Source: Allofournierella massiliensis (GTDB lineage Bacteria; Bacillota; Clostridia; Oscillospirales; Ruminococcaceae). Taken from it: a stretch of 64,000 nucleotides of DNA. The notes beneath the pieces are model-generated. The model ran no database searches and had not been told where the DNA came from. It saw only the letters and a list, made by a program, of their open reading frames with translations. Position 1 is the stretch's first letter; each line of letters starts with the position of its first letter. The stretch lies in contig NZ_JAFBIO010000003.1 of the NCBI RefSeq assembly GCF_021531255.1, positions 1 through 64,000 of the forward strand. Direction: 5' to 3'. The translations under genes were made by a program, and so were the position numbers. Shown here in pieces: positions 24,037 through 32,566 of this stretch.

Positions 24037-24822
24037 AATGCCCAGGAGATCATCCAGGCCCTGGGCTATGACCCGGACGCCGACACCGAGAACCCGGCGG
24101 ATTCGGTGTTCTGCTCCCACGGGGCGGGCCATACGGTGAAATGGGACCAGGTGCGGGACCATATGCACCTGGATACCGGCTGGGGCCGCCCCAAGGAACC
24201 GGAGTTTACGGCCCCGACGCCCCGGGAGATGGCCCGCCGGGCAGGAGGATATATTTCCAGCCTGGCCCAGGACAAGGAACTGATGGCCATTTTTGAGCGG
24301 ACCTACGGCCCCCTGAAAAAGGACCCCCGCCGGGCTTTCCGCCCGGTGGAAAAGCCCGCGGCCCAGGCTGCGGCGCCCCAGCCACAGGGCCCGGAATATC
24401 TGTTGGTGGACGGCTACAACATCATTTTTGCCTGGCCGGATCTGAAAGAGCTGGCCCGGCAGAACCTGGAAGCGGCCCGCCAGCGGCTGACGGATATCCT
24501 GTGCAATTACCAGGGCTTTGCCCGGTGCGAGGTGATCCTGGTATTTGATGCCTACAAGGTCAAGGGCAACCCCGGCACAGTGGAAAAACTACACAACATC
24601 AGCGTGGTGTATACCAAGGAAGCCGAGACGGCCGACATGTATATCGAGAAGGTGACCCACCAGCTGGGCCGCAAGCATCGGGTGCGGGTGGCCAGCTCGG
24701 ACGGGCTGGAACAGATCATTATCTTGGGCGCGGGGGCCATGCGGCTGTCGGCCCGGGCCTTCCGGGAAGAGGTGGACGCGGCCGAAAAGGCCATCCGCTC
24801 CTATCTGGCCGGGGAGGAATAA
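24037..24822 (+). pseudogene. GTPase-NYN fusion gene, 3' part with YacP-type NYN domain
   Basis: The frame resumes the host gene exactly: AQEIIQALGYDPDADTENPADSVFCSHGAGHTVKWDQV, a linker rich in Pro and Ala, then EYLLVDGYNIIFAWPDL, the first acidic strand of a NYN/YacP (PIN-like) RNase domain. The other acidic positions lie in ILVFDAYKVKG, ETADMYIEKV and RVASSDGLEQIIILGAGAMRLSA. The piece has no ribosome site of its own; GTG at 24106 is the first in-frame alternative start. In the intact gene a ribosome-binding GTPase would carry a nuclease at its C-terminus, suggesting a ribosome-linked RNA-processing or rescue role. That role is inferred. Confidence 0.85.
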
Positions 24823-24848
24823 CTTGAGACAGGGAAGGGAGAACAGGA

Positions 24849-26291
24849 TTGAAACGAGCCAAAACCATCCTCTGGCTGCTGATGCTGGCGGCCCTGTGGG
24901 CCCTGGTGGGGCTGCTGGTCTGGTCAGCCTATGGCGGACTGCGGGAGGGCGAGCCGGACCGGAGCCTGCCCCTTTCGGAATGGCCGGGGGAGGATTTTCC
25001 CTTCGTTTCCAGCCTGCCGGTATTGTATTTTTCGGTGGAGGACCTGGATAAGCTCTACCCGGACTGGTCCTGGAGCCCGGACGGCCCCCTTATGCCGCCC
25101 CGGGAGGAAACAAAAGCGGACCTCTATGTGTTTGACCGGGAGGAAAACCGCCTGACCGACAACCCTACCCAATTGTTCCAGAGGGCCAGCCTCTGCCTGC
25201 GGGGGCGCACCAGCTCCTATATGCAGGAGAAAAAGCCTTTTTTGCTGGAACTGCGGGATGAATACAACAACCCCGCCGATCTTTCTCTCCTATCCTTTGC
25301 GCCGGATTCGGACTATGTGCTCCACGCGCCCTATATCGACCGATCCCTCATCCGCAACTATCTGGCCTATACCCTGGGGGCTCAGGTGCTGGAGTATTCC
25401 CCCGGTTGCGCCTTTGTTGAGGTGTTTGTCAACCAGGCGGGCCAGCCGGTGACCCAGGCCGCTTATGCGGGGGTGTACCTGGCGGTGGAAAAGATCAAGG
25501 CCTCCCCCTGCCGGGTGGATGTGGGGGAGTACCGGGTGGCTCCCGAGCTGGGCCGGCAGTTTGAGGATGGGGGCGGCTTCATCTTCAAGCGGGATACCTA
25601 TACCGAGGGCTATGACGATGCCCTGCGCCTGGGCCCCACCGAGAGAGGGCGGGAGTACAGCCTGGTCAAGCCCAAGGCCGACGAGGTGAGCCAGGCGCAG
25701 GTGGACCGGCTGGAACAGGAACTGCAGTTCTTTGAGGACATCCTCTATGAGGGCAGCGACCAAGAGCTGGAAAAGTACTTCGATACCGATTCCTTTGTGA
25801 ATTTCCTTCTGCTGAATGAATTTTTAAAGAATATGGAGGGCTTTTCCTCCTCCACTTATTTTTATCGGGAGGAGGGCGGCAAACTCAAGGCCGGTCCGCC
25901 CTGGGATTTTGATATCGCCATGGGCAATTCCGATTATCTGGGGAATCTCTCCAACGCGGACGGCTTCTTTGTGCTGACCGGGGAATATGCGGCCCCCTAT
26001 CTGGAACACCCTGCCTTTGTCCGGAAACTGAAGGATCGCTGGAAAGAACTGCGGGGGGAGGGCGGAGCCTTTTCGGAGGAAAATATCGACGCCCTGATCG
26101 ATTCGCTAAACCAGTTCCTGGAAGAACCGGCCCGGCGAAACGATGCCGCTTACCCGGAGCTGTGGAGCGAGACCATCTTTGGCAACGCGGAAGGCTATGT
26201 GATCGAAAACAGCGAAGAGGACCGGAAAATGATCCGGGAATTTCTGCGTCGGCGGGGCAGCTGGCTGGATGAAAATATTGATTTGCTGTAA
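24849..26291 (+). CDS. CotH-kinase-family membrane-anchored protein
   Basis: 480 residues from TTG 24849, 26 bases after the NYN part, with GGGAGAAC upstream. One N-terminal membrane helix (ILWLLMLAALWALVGLLVW) anchors it, with the rest outside. CotH family features are LCLRGRTSSYMQEKKPFLLEL, DYVLHAPYIDRSLIRNYLAYTLG, YAGVYLAVEKIK, GFIFKRD and the catalytic PPWDFDIAMGN. CotH proteins are atypical protein kinases first known from spore coats. Here the outside location suggests surface-protein phosphorylation or another transfer. Its transcription may have depended on the now interrupted gene upstream. Confidence 0.87.
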   Translation: MKRAKTILWLLMLAALWALVGLLVWSAYGGLREGEPDRSLPLSEWPGEDFPFVSSLPVLYFSVEDLDKLYPDWSWSPDGPLMPPREETKADLYVFDREENRLTDNPTQLFQRASLCLRGRTSSYMQEKKPFLLELRDEYNNPADLSLLSFAPDSDYVLHAPYIDRSLIRNYLAYTLGAQVLEYSPGCAFVEVFVNQAGQPVTQAAYAGVYLAVEKIKASPCRVDVGEYRVAPELGRQFEDGGGFIFKRDTYTEGYDDALRLGPTERGREYSLVKPKADEVSQAQVDRLEQELQFFEDILYEGSDQELEKYFDTDSFVNFLLLNEFLKNMEGFSSSTYFYREEGGKLKAGPPWDFDIAMGNSDYLGNLSNADGFFVLTGEYAAPYLEHPAFVRKLKDRWKELRGEGGAFSEENIDALIDSLNQFLEEPARRNDAAYPELWSETIFGNAEGYVIENSEEDRKMIREFLRRRGSWLDENIDLL

Positions 26292-26304
26292 AATATTCTA
26301 TTTT

Positions 26305-26347
26305 GCCCCGCCCTGGCTGCCTTTTGTCGGGGGCGGGGCCTTCTTGT
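26305..26347 (+). terminator. Probable terminator after the CotH-like gene
   Basis: GCCCCGCCC pairs with GGGCGGGGC around a 17-nt loop, followed by CTTCTTGT. The T tract is imperfect. Confidence 0.6.
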
Positions 26348-26353
26348 ATTCCC

Positions 26354-26381
26354 TTGCCCCCTGTGGTAGGATAAATATAGA
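26354..26381 (+). promoter_or_regulatory. brnQ promoter
   Basis: TTGCCC at 26354-26359, a 16-bp spacer and TATAGA at 26376-26381, then a 75-base leader before brnQ. No T-box or other leader RNA is recognisable in it. Confidence 0.55.
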
Positions 26382-26456
26382 CTGCAGATAAAAGAAAAAG
26401 GAAAGGAATGGCCCCGGCAGGCACCCGAAAGGGCAGGCCGAGGCAGGCATGGCAAG

Positions 26457-27650
26457 ATGAAAAAACTGAGCATAAAAGAGCTGCTGCTGGTGGGCGTCAC
26501 CCTGTTTTCGATGTTCTTCGGGGCAGGCAACCTGATCTTCCCGCCCTATGTGGGGTACCAGGCCGGTTCCGAGGGGCTGGCTGCCTTCGGCGGCCTCCTG
26601 CTCACGGCGGTCTGCTTCCCGGTTTTGGGGGTGGTGGCGGTGGCCAAGGTGGGCGGCACCGATCAGCTCTGCGCCAAGATCCACCCCAAGTTTTCCCTGA
26701 TTTTCACCATTCTGGTATTTCTGTGCATCGGCCCCATGCTGGCCATCCCCCGCACGGCCAGCACCTCCTATTCCATGTTTGCCTTCCTGACCAATGGGCT
26801 GGAAGGGATGAAATGGGCGGGCGTTTCCGCCGAGCTGTGGGTGCGGGTGCTCTTCTCCCTGGCCTTTTTTGCCGGGGCTTACCGGCTGGCCCAGTACCCC
26901 GGCCGCTTTAAGGACGTGATGGGCAAATGCCTCACCCCCCTTCTGCTGGCCCTGATTGCCGTCATGTTTGTGGCGGGCCTGGTCTATCTCAAGGAGCCGG
27001 CGGCCCCGGCCCTGGCCACCTACCAGGGGCGGGCGGCCCTGCAGGGCTTTGAGGACGGCTACCAGACCATGGATACCCTGGCGGCCGTTGTGTTCGGCAT
27101 TGTCATCGCCCTGAACGTGAAGGCCTGCGGGGTGGAAAAGGACGGGGATGTGGCCAAGGAGACCATGAAGGCCGGCCTGATCGCCGGCATCCTGCTGGGC
27201 GTGGTGTACGGTTCCCTGGCCTGGCTGGGGGCAAAATCCAGCGCCCTTTTGGAAGACGCCGCCGACGGCACCCAGATCCTTTCCGGCCTCTGCCTGGATT
27301 TCTTCGGCCCCTTCGGGGCGCTGTTCCTGGCGGTCATCTTCTTTGTGGCCTGCTTCAATGTGTGCACCGGCCTGCTTTCCAGCTGCGCGGCCTTCTTTGA
27401 AAAGGCATTTCCCCGGTTTTCCTTTTTGTGGTGGCTGCGGGCCTTTACCCTGGCCAGTTTCCTGGTCTCCATCCTGGGGCTGGGGCTGATCCTGAAGATC
27501 TCGGTGCCCATCCTGACCCTGCTTTACCCGGTGGCCATCGCGGTCATCCTGGTAAACCTGCTGCCCTTTGCCTGGGCGGCAAAGCCGGTGGTGCACCGGA
27601 CCGTGACCGTGCTGGCCTTCTGCATCAGCATCTGGTCCATCCTGACCTGA
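26457..27650 (+). CDS. brnQ: Branched-chain amino acid transporter BrnQ (LIV-II)
   Basis: 397 residues, ATG at 26457. BrnQ imports Leu, Ile and Val with a cation in the LIVCS family. Hallmarks are the N-terminal LLLVGVTLFSMFFGAGNLIFPP, GPMLAIPRTASTSYSM, DTLAAVVFGIVIALNVKA and a final pair of helices. About twelve membrane segments are visible; length is slightly short of the usual 430. It is monocistronic between its own promoter and a convergent terminator. A long reverse-strand frame across it is only a shadow of GC-rich codons. Confidence 0.92.
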   Translation: MKKLSIKELLLVGVTLFSMFFGAGNLIFPPYVGYQAGSEGLAAFGGLLLTAVCFPVLGVVAVAKVGGTDQLCAKIHPKFSLIFTILVFLCIGPMLAIPRTASTSYSMFAFLTNGLEGMKWAGVSAELWVRVLFSLAFFAGAYRLAQYPGRFKDVMGKCLTPLLLALIAVMFVAGLVYLKEPAAPALATYQGRAALQGFEDGYQTMDTLAAVVFGIVIALNVKACGVEKDGDVAKETMKAGLIAGILLGVVYGSLAWLGAKSSALLEDAADGTQILSGLCLDFFGPFGALFLAVIFFVACFNVCTGLLSSCAAFFEKAFPRFSFLWWLRAFTLASFLVSILGLGLILKISVPILTLLYPVAIAVILVNLLPFAWAAKPVVHRTVTVLAFCISIWSILT

Positions 27651-27663
27651 AAAAAGAAACAAA

Positions 27664-27696
27664 AAAGGCGGGCGCGTTCAGCGCCCGCCTTTTTGC
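27664..27696. terminator. Bidirectional terminator between brnQ and the amidotransferase gene
   Basis: AAAGGCGGGCGC pairs with GCGCCCGCCTTT around GTTCA, with an A tract on the left and a T tract on the right. It serves two convergent genes. Confidence 0.9.
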
Positions 27697-27705
27697 TGCG
27701 AAAAT

Positions 27706-28824
27706 TTATTTTTCTTCCCAGATGGGCTCTTTCAGGACCCAGCGGCCGTACTCATCCTTCTTGAAGATGTCACGGTTATAGAACTTGTCGATGATGGCCC
27801 AGAACTCCTGCTCGGTGTAGCCGCAGAACTGGCAGAAATCCCGTACGCAGAGGGGATCCAGCGCGCCGTCCCGCTCCTTGATGATGGGCAGAGCCTCTTC
27901 CCGGGTCATCATGCCGTAGCGGATATACCGGGCGGTGTAGTCGGTGGCGGCGGCATGGCCGAACTTGGGGTACTTCAGCCAGGAGTGTACCAGGTAGGCC
28001 CGGCTGTCGATCTGGTCAAAGTTTTCGGCGTGATGGGTGCGGTCCCACTCATGGGTCAGGTCATGGAAGCCGCGGCTCTTGGCCAGCTGATAGTTGCGGT
28101 AGCTGTTCCAGGGGAAGAAGTAGCTCATATAGAAGGGATCCAGCTTGGCCAGTTCCTCCTTGCTGGGGGCCAGGGTCAGGCTCAGGTCGTTCTCGGTGAC
28201 CCCGTCGCCCAGCAGTTCCTCCATGGGCATGCCCACGGCCACACCGTTCTCGATCTGATCCCGGGCGCTGTAGGTCTCCTTATCGGCGTTGCCGCCGTAC
28301 TCAAAGCTCACGTTTTCCCCGTAGCAGAGCATGGGGGTGTTGAATTTCAGGGCCATGTGCAGGGGGAAGGTGTAGATCAGCCGGTCCACATACCAGGTGG
28401 GCTTGCCGTACTTCTCAAAGAATTTCCGCATCAGGATCTTCTGTACCCGGATGTTGGGCTTGCAGCTGATGATGGTACAGCCGAAGGCCTCGGAAATGTT
28501 CTTCAGGTTGTGCTTGCCCGCCTCGGTCATGGGGAAGTTGTCCTCCACGCTGAACAGGATCGGGTTCATGTGGTAGACTTCCTTGAGCATATAGACCTGG
28601 TAGTGGCTGTCCTTGCCGCCGGATACCGCCACGGCGCAGTCATAGCCGCCGGGGCCGTTGCAGCCCCGGTACTTGTCGCACAGGGCAGCGAATTCCTTTT
28701 CACGGGCAGCCCAGTCCACCTTGGTGCGGCTCTCATAATGGCGGCAGGCGCTGCAGACGCCCTCTTCGTCAAAAGTGATGCCGGGCCGGGTGTCGGGCAT
28801 GGTGCACTTCTTGCAGTATTTCAT
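27706..28824 (-). CDS. N-acetyl sugar amidotransferase (PseA/PtmG/WbpG family)
   Basis: 372 residues; start set at 28824 by AGGAGG and by the conserved opening MKYCKKCTMPDTRPGI. The zinc-type cysteines (CKKC, CSAC) are followed by the PP-loop AVSGGKDSHYQVYML, which activates the substrate carbonyl with ATP, and a Cys-containing C-terminus (DFCQFCG). Family members turn an N-acetyl group of pseudaminic or legionaminic acid or a related sugar into an acetamidino group, using ammonia from a partner. PtmG is the proposed legionaminate version in Campylobacter. The neighbouring legionaminate genes make that substrate likely. It has its own promoter and ends at the shared terminator. Confidence 0.85.
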   Translation of the reverse strand: MKYCKKCTMPDTRPGITFDEEGVCSACRHYESRTKVDWAAREKEFAALCDKYRGCNGPGGYDCAVAVSGGKDSHYQVYMLKEVYHMNPILFSVEDNFPMTEAGKHNLKNISEAFGCTIISCKPNIRVQKILMRKFFEKYGKPTWYVDRLIYTFPLHMALKFNTPMLCYGENVSFEYGGNADKETYSARDQIENGVAVGMPMEELLGDGVTENDLSLTLAPSKEELAKLDPFYMSYFFPWNSYRNYQLAKSRGFHDLTHEWDRTHHAENFDQIDSRAYLVHSWLKYPKFGHAAATDYTARYIRYGMMTREEALPIIKERDGALDPLCVRDFCQFCGYTEQEFWAIIDKFYNRDIFKKDEYGRWVLKEPIWEEK

Positions 28825-28884
28825 AGGAAATCCTCCTGTTTTGTTAAGGGTCTCGGGCACAGCCCAAGGGGCTGATCCTCATTC

Positions 28885-28913
28885 AGTATACCACGGCGCG
28901 GCCGCTATTGCCA
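28885..28913 (-). promoter_or_regulatory. Promoter of the amidotransferase gene
   Basis: Reading leftward: TGGCAA, 17-bp spacer, TATACT with an upstream TGG, i.e. close to an extended -10. It lies in the 119-base gap after the flippase gene, so the amidotransferase can be expressed apart from that operon. Confidence 0.65.
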
Positions 28914-28943
28914 GAAAAGGCCGGCAATTTTCAAAAAGCCTTC

Positions 28944-30182
28944 TCAAATATCGGCCATGGCAAACTGGCCCCGGGCCCGGGCCAGCAAAAAGACCAGCAG
29001 GGCCAAGGCCTGTACCGCCAGCCCCGCCAGGGTGGCAAAGGCGGTGCCCCAGAGCCCGAAGGCCCGGATGAAGGGGGAACTCAGCACCAGGGCGGCCGCC
29101 AGGCCGGCCAGGTTGCCCAGGATCAGGCCCTTCATCTCCCGGGCGATGGTGAGCAGGTTGCACAGCACCGTGACCAGCACCGTGAGCACGGTGCAGACCA
29201 CCAGCGGCTGAAGCAGGCCGGTCCATTCCAGGATCTCGGGGGTGGTGGGGTACAAAAGCCCCAGCCCCCACCGGCCCAGCAGGGCCACCCCGGCCGCACC
29301 GGCGGCCCAAAGGGCCAGAAGGCAGAGGGCAAGGGCCCGCAGGCCCCGGAAATAGCCCTTCTTATCCCGGTCATCCCACAGGCGGGCAAACAGGGTGATA
29401 AAGGGCACAAAAAGATACACGGCGGCTACCTGCAAAAGCATGATCGGCAGGAACACGTTGGCGAAATAGTTCAGCTGTACCTCGCCCAATATCCGCTCGC
29501 AGAAATAGCGGGGCACCGAGGAGATGGAGGTGTTCAGGCTGGCGTATACGGCCAGGGGCAGGCATTCCCACAAAAGAGAAAACAGCCCCGCCCCGCCCCG
29601 GCGGCCCAGGTCGGCCCGGCGCAGGGCCAGGGGCAGATCCACCGCCAGCACATACCCCAGATTCAGCAGGAACAGAAGGCCCAGGGTAAAGACCAGGTCA
29701 TGGGTGAGCCAGAGCCCGCCGCTCACCGACAGGGCGGTGACCAGGCCCCGGATCCCGAAGCTGATGCCCACGATGTCCATTCGCTCGGCCTTCTGGAGAA
29801 AGCCGTGCCACACATCGCTGATACTCTCCACCAGCCGGTAGCCGGTGTAGAAGAAGATGACCCAGCGCTGCTGGGCCGAATAGGCATTGAAAAAGGCAAA
29901 GGCCATGCAGGCCAGCCAGGCGATGGCCACCGTCACAAAACGGCTGGCCAGATAGGTGCGGTCGGCATATTTGCCCCGCAGGTCGGATACCTGGAAGGTG
30001 CGCATGCCGTAGCTGGCAAAGCTCAGCCCCACGTTGGCAATGGTCATGGCGGTGGCCAGCAGCCCGTTGGCCGCCGCCCCCGACAGGGCCGTGACCAGCA
30101 GGTTCATGGAGGCCTGGCAGATGTAAAACAGCAGGCTGCCCGCCGTGTTGAAGATCAGGTTTTTGCGCAGCTGCCCGTTCAT
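28944..30182 (-). CDS. Wzx-like polysaccharide flippase
   Basis: 412 residues; start at 30182 (MNGQLRKNLIFNTAGSLLFYICQASMNLL), overlapping the previous gene's stop by 4 bases. Twelve or so hydrophobic segments are spread through the length, with the MATE/Wzx-like layout of polysaccharide exporters. It likely flips lipid-linked glycan units across the membrane. It is the last gene of the leftward operon MBOAT - SGNH - surface-carbohydrate protein - flippase. The glycan unit is unknown; legionaminate is a candidate component. Confidence 0.83.
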   Translation of the reverse strand: MNGQLRKNLIFNTAGSLLFYICQASMNLLVTALSGAAANGLLATAMTIANVGLSFASYGMRTFQVSDLRGKYADRTYLASRFVTVAIAWLACMAFAFFNAYSAQQRWVIFFYTGYRLVESISDVWHGFLQKAERMDIVGISFGIRGLVTALSVSGGLWLTHDLVFTLGLLFLLNLGYVLAVDLPLALRRADLGRRGGAGLFSLLWECLPLAVYASLNTSISSVPRYFCERILGEVQLNYFANVFLPIMLLQVAAVYLFVPFITLFARLWDDRDKKGYFRGLRALALCLLALWAAGAAGVALLGRWGLGLLYPTTPEILEWTGLLQPLVVCTVLTVLVTVLCNLLTIAREMKGLILGNLAGLAAALVLSSPFIRAFGLWGTAFATLAGLAVQALALLVFLLARARGQFAMADI

Positions 30183-31507
30183 GCCTGTTCCCTGCCTTCC
30201 ACAAAGGGACGGATCCGCTCCTCCATGGCCCGCACCTGGTCGGGCGTCACATGGGCTTTTTCCACATAGCCGTAGATGCGCTGTGCAAAATCCGCCAGCC
30301 CTTTGTGGAAGAAAAAGACCTTTTTGGGTTCCAGCCGCAGGGCAAACAGCAGATGAACCCCCCACAGGGCAAAAAACTTCAGCCAGTTGAAATGGGGGGT
30401 AAAACCGGGCCCCATGGGCTCATCCCGGGGCGGCTGGGTGTATACCTCTTCCAGCAGGTCGGCCATCCGCAGATAGGCCGGCCGGGGGCTGGGGTCAAAA
30501 TATCCCTCGATGACCTCTTTGGGGATGGGAAATTCCGGGTTTTCCTCCGCCATGCCGGCGGCAAATTCCTCATAGGTGGTCAGGTACCGCCCGCCCTTGT
30601 AGATCACCGGGTCATACTCGTGTTCGATGGGTACCGGCCGCAGGATATGGCAGCTCTTGCCCGCCATGTACACCTCGGCAATGGAGGTGCTCATCCAGAT
30701 GCTGATGCTGTCGGCGGCCACGATCCAGTCCTTGACGCTGCCGGCAAAGATCACATGGAAATTGGGCCGGCGGGCGGCCAGTTCCTCCAGCTGGGGGCTG
30801 TTCCACTCGCTGGGGTGGCGGCGGTAGACCAGCTCTACCTCCGGGTGGTCGGTCAGATACCGGTCAAACCAGGCCAGGGTCTGCTCCATGCTCACCCGGT
30901 TGGTGCGGGCAAATCCGGAAAAATCGGTGCCCGCCATCTCGCTCAGGCTCTTTACTTCCTCCTCAGTCATGCTGGCATAGCCGAAGCTGGAAATATACAG
31001 GTGCAGGTGGTGGCTGGGGTCCAGCCCGAACCGGCGGCAGAGGGCCTCCTTGCCCTCAAAATACCCCCGGAACTCCGGCCGCAGGAAATCCATCATCACC
31101 GCCCCGGTCACCGGGCAGTTCTTTCCCTCCATGCCGTGGTCCATAAGGCGCTTGGCGGTGCGGCTGCCCCAGCAGGTCTGGACGCACTTCTTGGCGTTGC
31201 CGCCGAAGTTGAACCAATCCCCCTCCTCCTGGGTATCGCTGAGCATCTGCTCCCAGTGGAGGTTCACGATCCGGTTACAGCGGCCGATGTTGTTGTACAC
31301 ATGGCTGTTGATGGCCTCGTTGTCATACATGCAGCTGCTTACCAGCACCCTGGGCTTTTTCCAGGTGAAGTATTTCAGCCGCTTGGGGTCCAGCAGCTGG
31401 CGGATCTCGGCGGTATAGCCCCGCTTTTCCAGTTCCAGCTTGAGCAGAAGATCACTCTCATATTCCCGCACCGTGTGTTCGTACAGGATCAAAAAGTCGA
31501 GACTCAT
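30179..31507 (-). CDS. Surface carbohydrate biosynthesis protein (GT-B-like)
   Basis: 442 residues; start at 31507 after AAAGGAGCG. The sequence VLVSSCMYDNEAINSHVYNNIGRCNRIVNLHWEQMLSD, GGNAKKCVQTCWG and LYISSFGY with a C-terminal VYRRHPSEWNS...VIFAGSVKDWIVAADSISIWMSTSIAEVYMAG fits the 'surface carbohydrate biosynthesis protein' family. That family has a GT-B fold related to CDP-glycerol and Kdo-type transferases. The IAEVYMAGK loop resembles the nucleotide-sugar site of such enzymes. There is no signal peptide; it is cytoplasmic. A transferase role for a nonulosonic acid is possible, but the family's reaction is not established. Confidence 0.75.
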   Translation of the reverse strand: MSLDFLILYEHTVREYESDLLLKLELEKRGYTAEIRQLLDPKRLKYFTWKKPRVLVSSCMYDNEAINSHVYNNIGRCNRIVNLHWEQMLSDTQEEGDWFNFGGNAKKCVQTCWGSRTAKRLMDHGMEGKNCPVTGAVMMDFLRPEFRGYFEGKEALCRRFGLDPSHHLHLYISSFGYASMTEEEVKSLSEMAGTDFSGFARTNRVSMEQTLAWFDRYLTDHPEVELVYRRHPSEWNSPQLEELAARRPNFHVIFAGSVKDWIVAADSISIWMSTSIAEVYMAGKSCHILRPVPIEHEYDPVIYKGGRYLTTYEEFAAGMAEENPEFPIPKEVIEGYFDPSPRPAYLRMADLLEEVYTQPPRDEPMGPGFTPHFNWLKFFALWGVHLLFALRLEPKKVFFFHKGLADFAQRIYGYVEKAHVTPDQVRAMEERIRPFVEGREQA

Positions 31508-31532
31508 AGGCGCTCCTTTTTCGTTTGGGCCC

Positions 31533-32516
31533 TCAGGCCAGCCGGCTGAACAGATCCTGGGTGAAAAGGGGCAGGCCTTTTTCGGTATCCAGGTGGAAAC
31601 CGTCGAAATACTGCCATTCCTCCAGCTCCAGCGGGATGCCGCCCCACTCGTAGTCCAGCACTTCCACCCCGTCCAGCTGATCGGCCAAGGCGTACAGCTC
31701 TTCCAGCACCGGGGCCATGCCCTCTTCGATGCCCTTCTGGCGGCACAATTCGGTGACGCTCTCATGCATGGGGGGCAGCACCAGGGTCAGCCGGATGCCC
31801 CGGCGGGAACATTCTTCCATGGCATCCCGCAGCCGGGCCAGCTGTTTCTCGTTCACCGACCAGCCGGTGATCACCGGGTCGATGATCTGTACATATTCCC
31901 GCAGCTTTTTGTGCAGGGGGCTGCGGGTGCCGTCCTCCAGAATATAGTCCTCTTCCGGCCAGTCGGCAGTCTCGGTCTCCTGCTGAGCCTGGGCCCAGGT
32001 GTCGGTGGTCTCGCCCCGGCGCACCTGCCCCTGCCAGATCAGCCAGTTGCGGAAGGAGGTGAAGGCGTTCACGTTGTATTCCAGGTTGAAGAGGTAGGCG
32101 AGGGGATTGTCCAGGGTATCCTGCAGCGCGCTCATCCGGTCGGTGTCATACTTGGCGTTCAGGGTGTAAAAGCTCACTTCCAGCAGGATCTGGCTGGTAT
32201 CGGGCTGGGTTTCCAGGCAGTATTCCAGCAGATCCAGGGTTTCCCGCAGGCTGGCGCCGCCGAAGGCCAGGTTCTGCCAGCCCTCACCGCCCCATTCTGC
32301 CACCTCGTCCATATCAAAATGGGCCAGCCGGCTGTCCCCCAGGATCAGGCGGGTGTGGGGGTCCTGGGCAAAAGCCTTGACCCGGCCGATGGGGGCGGTG
32401 CCTGCCGCGCTTTCCTTAAGGCCAAAATAGTTGTTGGGCTCAAAATACAAAAAGAAGGCAAAGTAAAGGGCCACCGGCACAAAGAGCAGGGCCAGTTTTT
32501 TCAGGATCTTTCCCAT
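31533..32516 (-). CDS. SGNH-hydrolase-like partner of MBOAT O-acyltransferase (DltD/AlgX-like)
   Basis: 327 residues with an N-terminal membrane anchor (LALLFVPVALYFAFFLYFEP). A GDSR motif at about residue 60 (ILGDSRLAHFDM) provides the Ser nucleophile, and DGFHLDTEKG near the end holds the Asp-His pair of SGNH enzymes. Proteins of this layout accept an acyl group passed through the membrane by an MBOAT partner and place it on an extracellular polymer. It is 50 bases downstream of the MBOAT gene in the same operon. The acceptor is probably the surface glycan encoded around it. Confidence 0.8.
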   Translation of the reverse strand: MGKILKKLALLFVPVALYFAFFLYFEPNNYFGLKESAAGTAPIGRVKAFAQDPHTRLILGDSRLAHFDMDEVAEWGGEGWQNLAFGGASLRETLDLLEYCLETQPDTSQILLEVSFYTLNAKYDTDRMSALQDTLDNPLAYLFNLEYNVNAFTSFRNWLIWQGQVRRGETTDTWAQAQQETETADWPEEDYILEDGTRSPLHKKLREYVQIIDPVITGWSVNEKQLARLRDAMEECSRRGIRLTLVLPPMHESVTELCRQKGIEEGMAPVLEELYALADQLDGVEVLDYEWGGIPLELEEWQYFDGFHLDTEKGLPLFTQDLFSRLA

Positions 32517-32566
32517 GGCGGGTTACTGTCCTCCTTTCCCGCAGGCCCCGGGGGCCTTTTGTAAAA

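Larger units (their letters stand above)
12861..24041 (+). mobile_element. Integrative mobilizable element carrying tet(W), about 11.2 kb
   Basis: The element splits the GTPase-NYN gene. AATGC occurs at both edges (12861-12865 and 24037-24041), and joining the flanks across it restores the host frame (CHN-A-QEI). The ends are 24-bp inverted repeats, 12863-12886 and 24013-24036, matching at 19 of 24 positions with all five differences being transitions. Cargo and backbone in order: tet(W) with leader, methyltransferase, sigma-like factor, HTH protein, oriT-like region, MobC, relaxase, Cys-rich protein, replication initiator, DnaC-like ATPase, TnpW, a reverse-strand small ORF and a large serine recombinase. 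No type IV secretion genes are present, so transfer would need a helper. Rep and DnaC-like genes suggest replication after excision. Confidence 0.93.

Noticed and set aside
26298-27662. A 454-codon open frame on the reverse strand over brnQ
   Set aside because: Shadow of GC-rich codons opposite a clear BrnQ; the translation is Gly/Gln/His-rich low-complexity without any domain.
28908-30269. A 453-codon forward frame over the flippase
   Set aside because: Antisense shadow; the Gln/Gly/Pro-rich translation has no fold, and the reverse strand has a good membrane protein with start, overlap and operon context.
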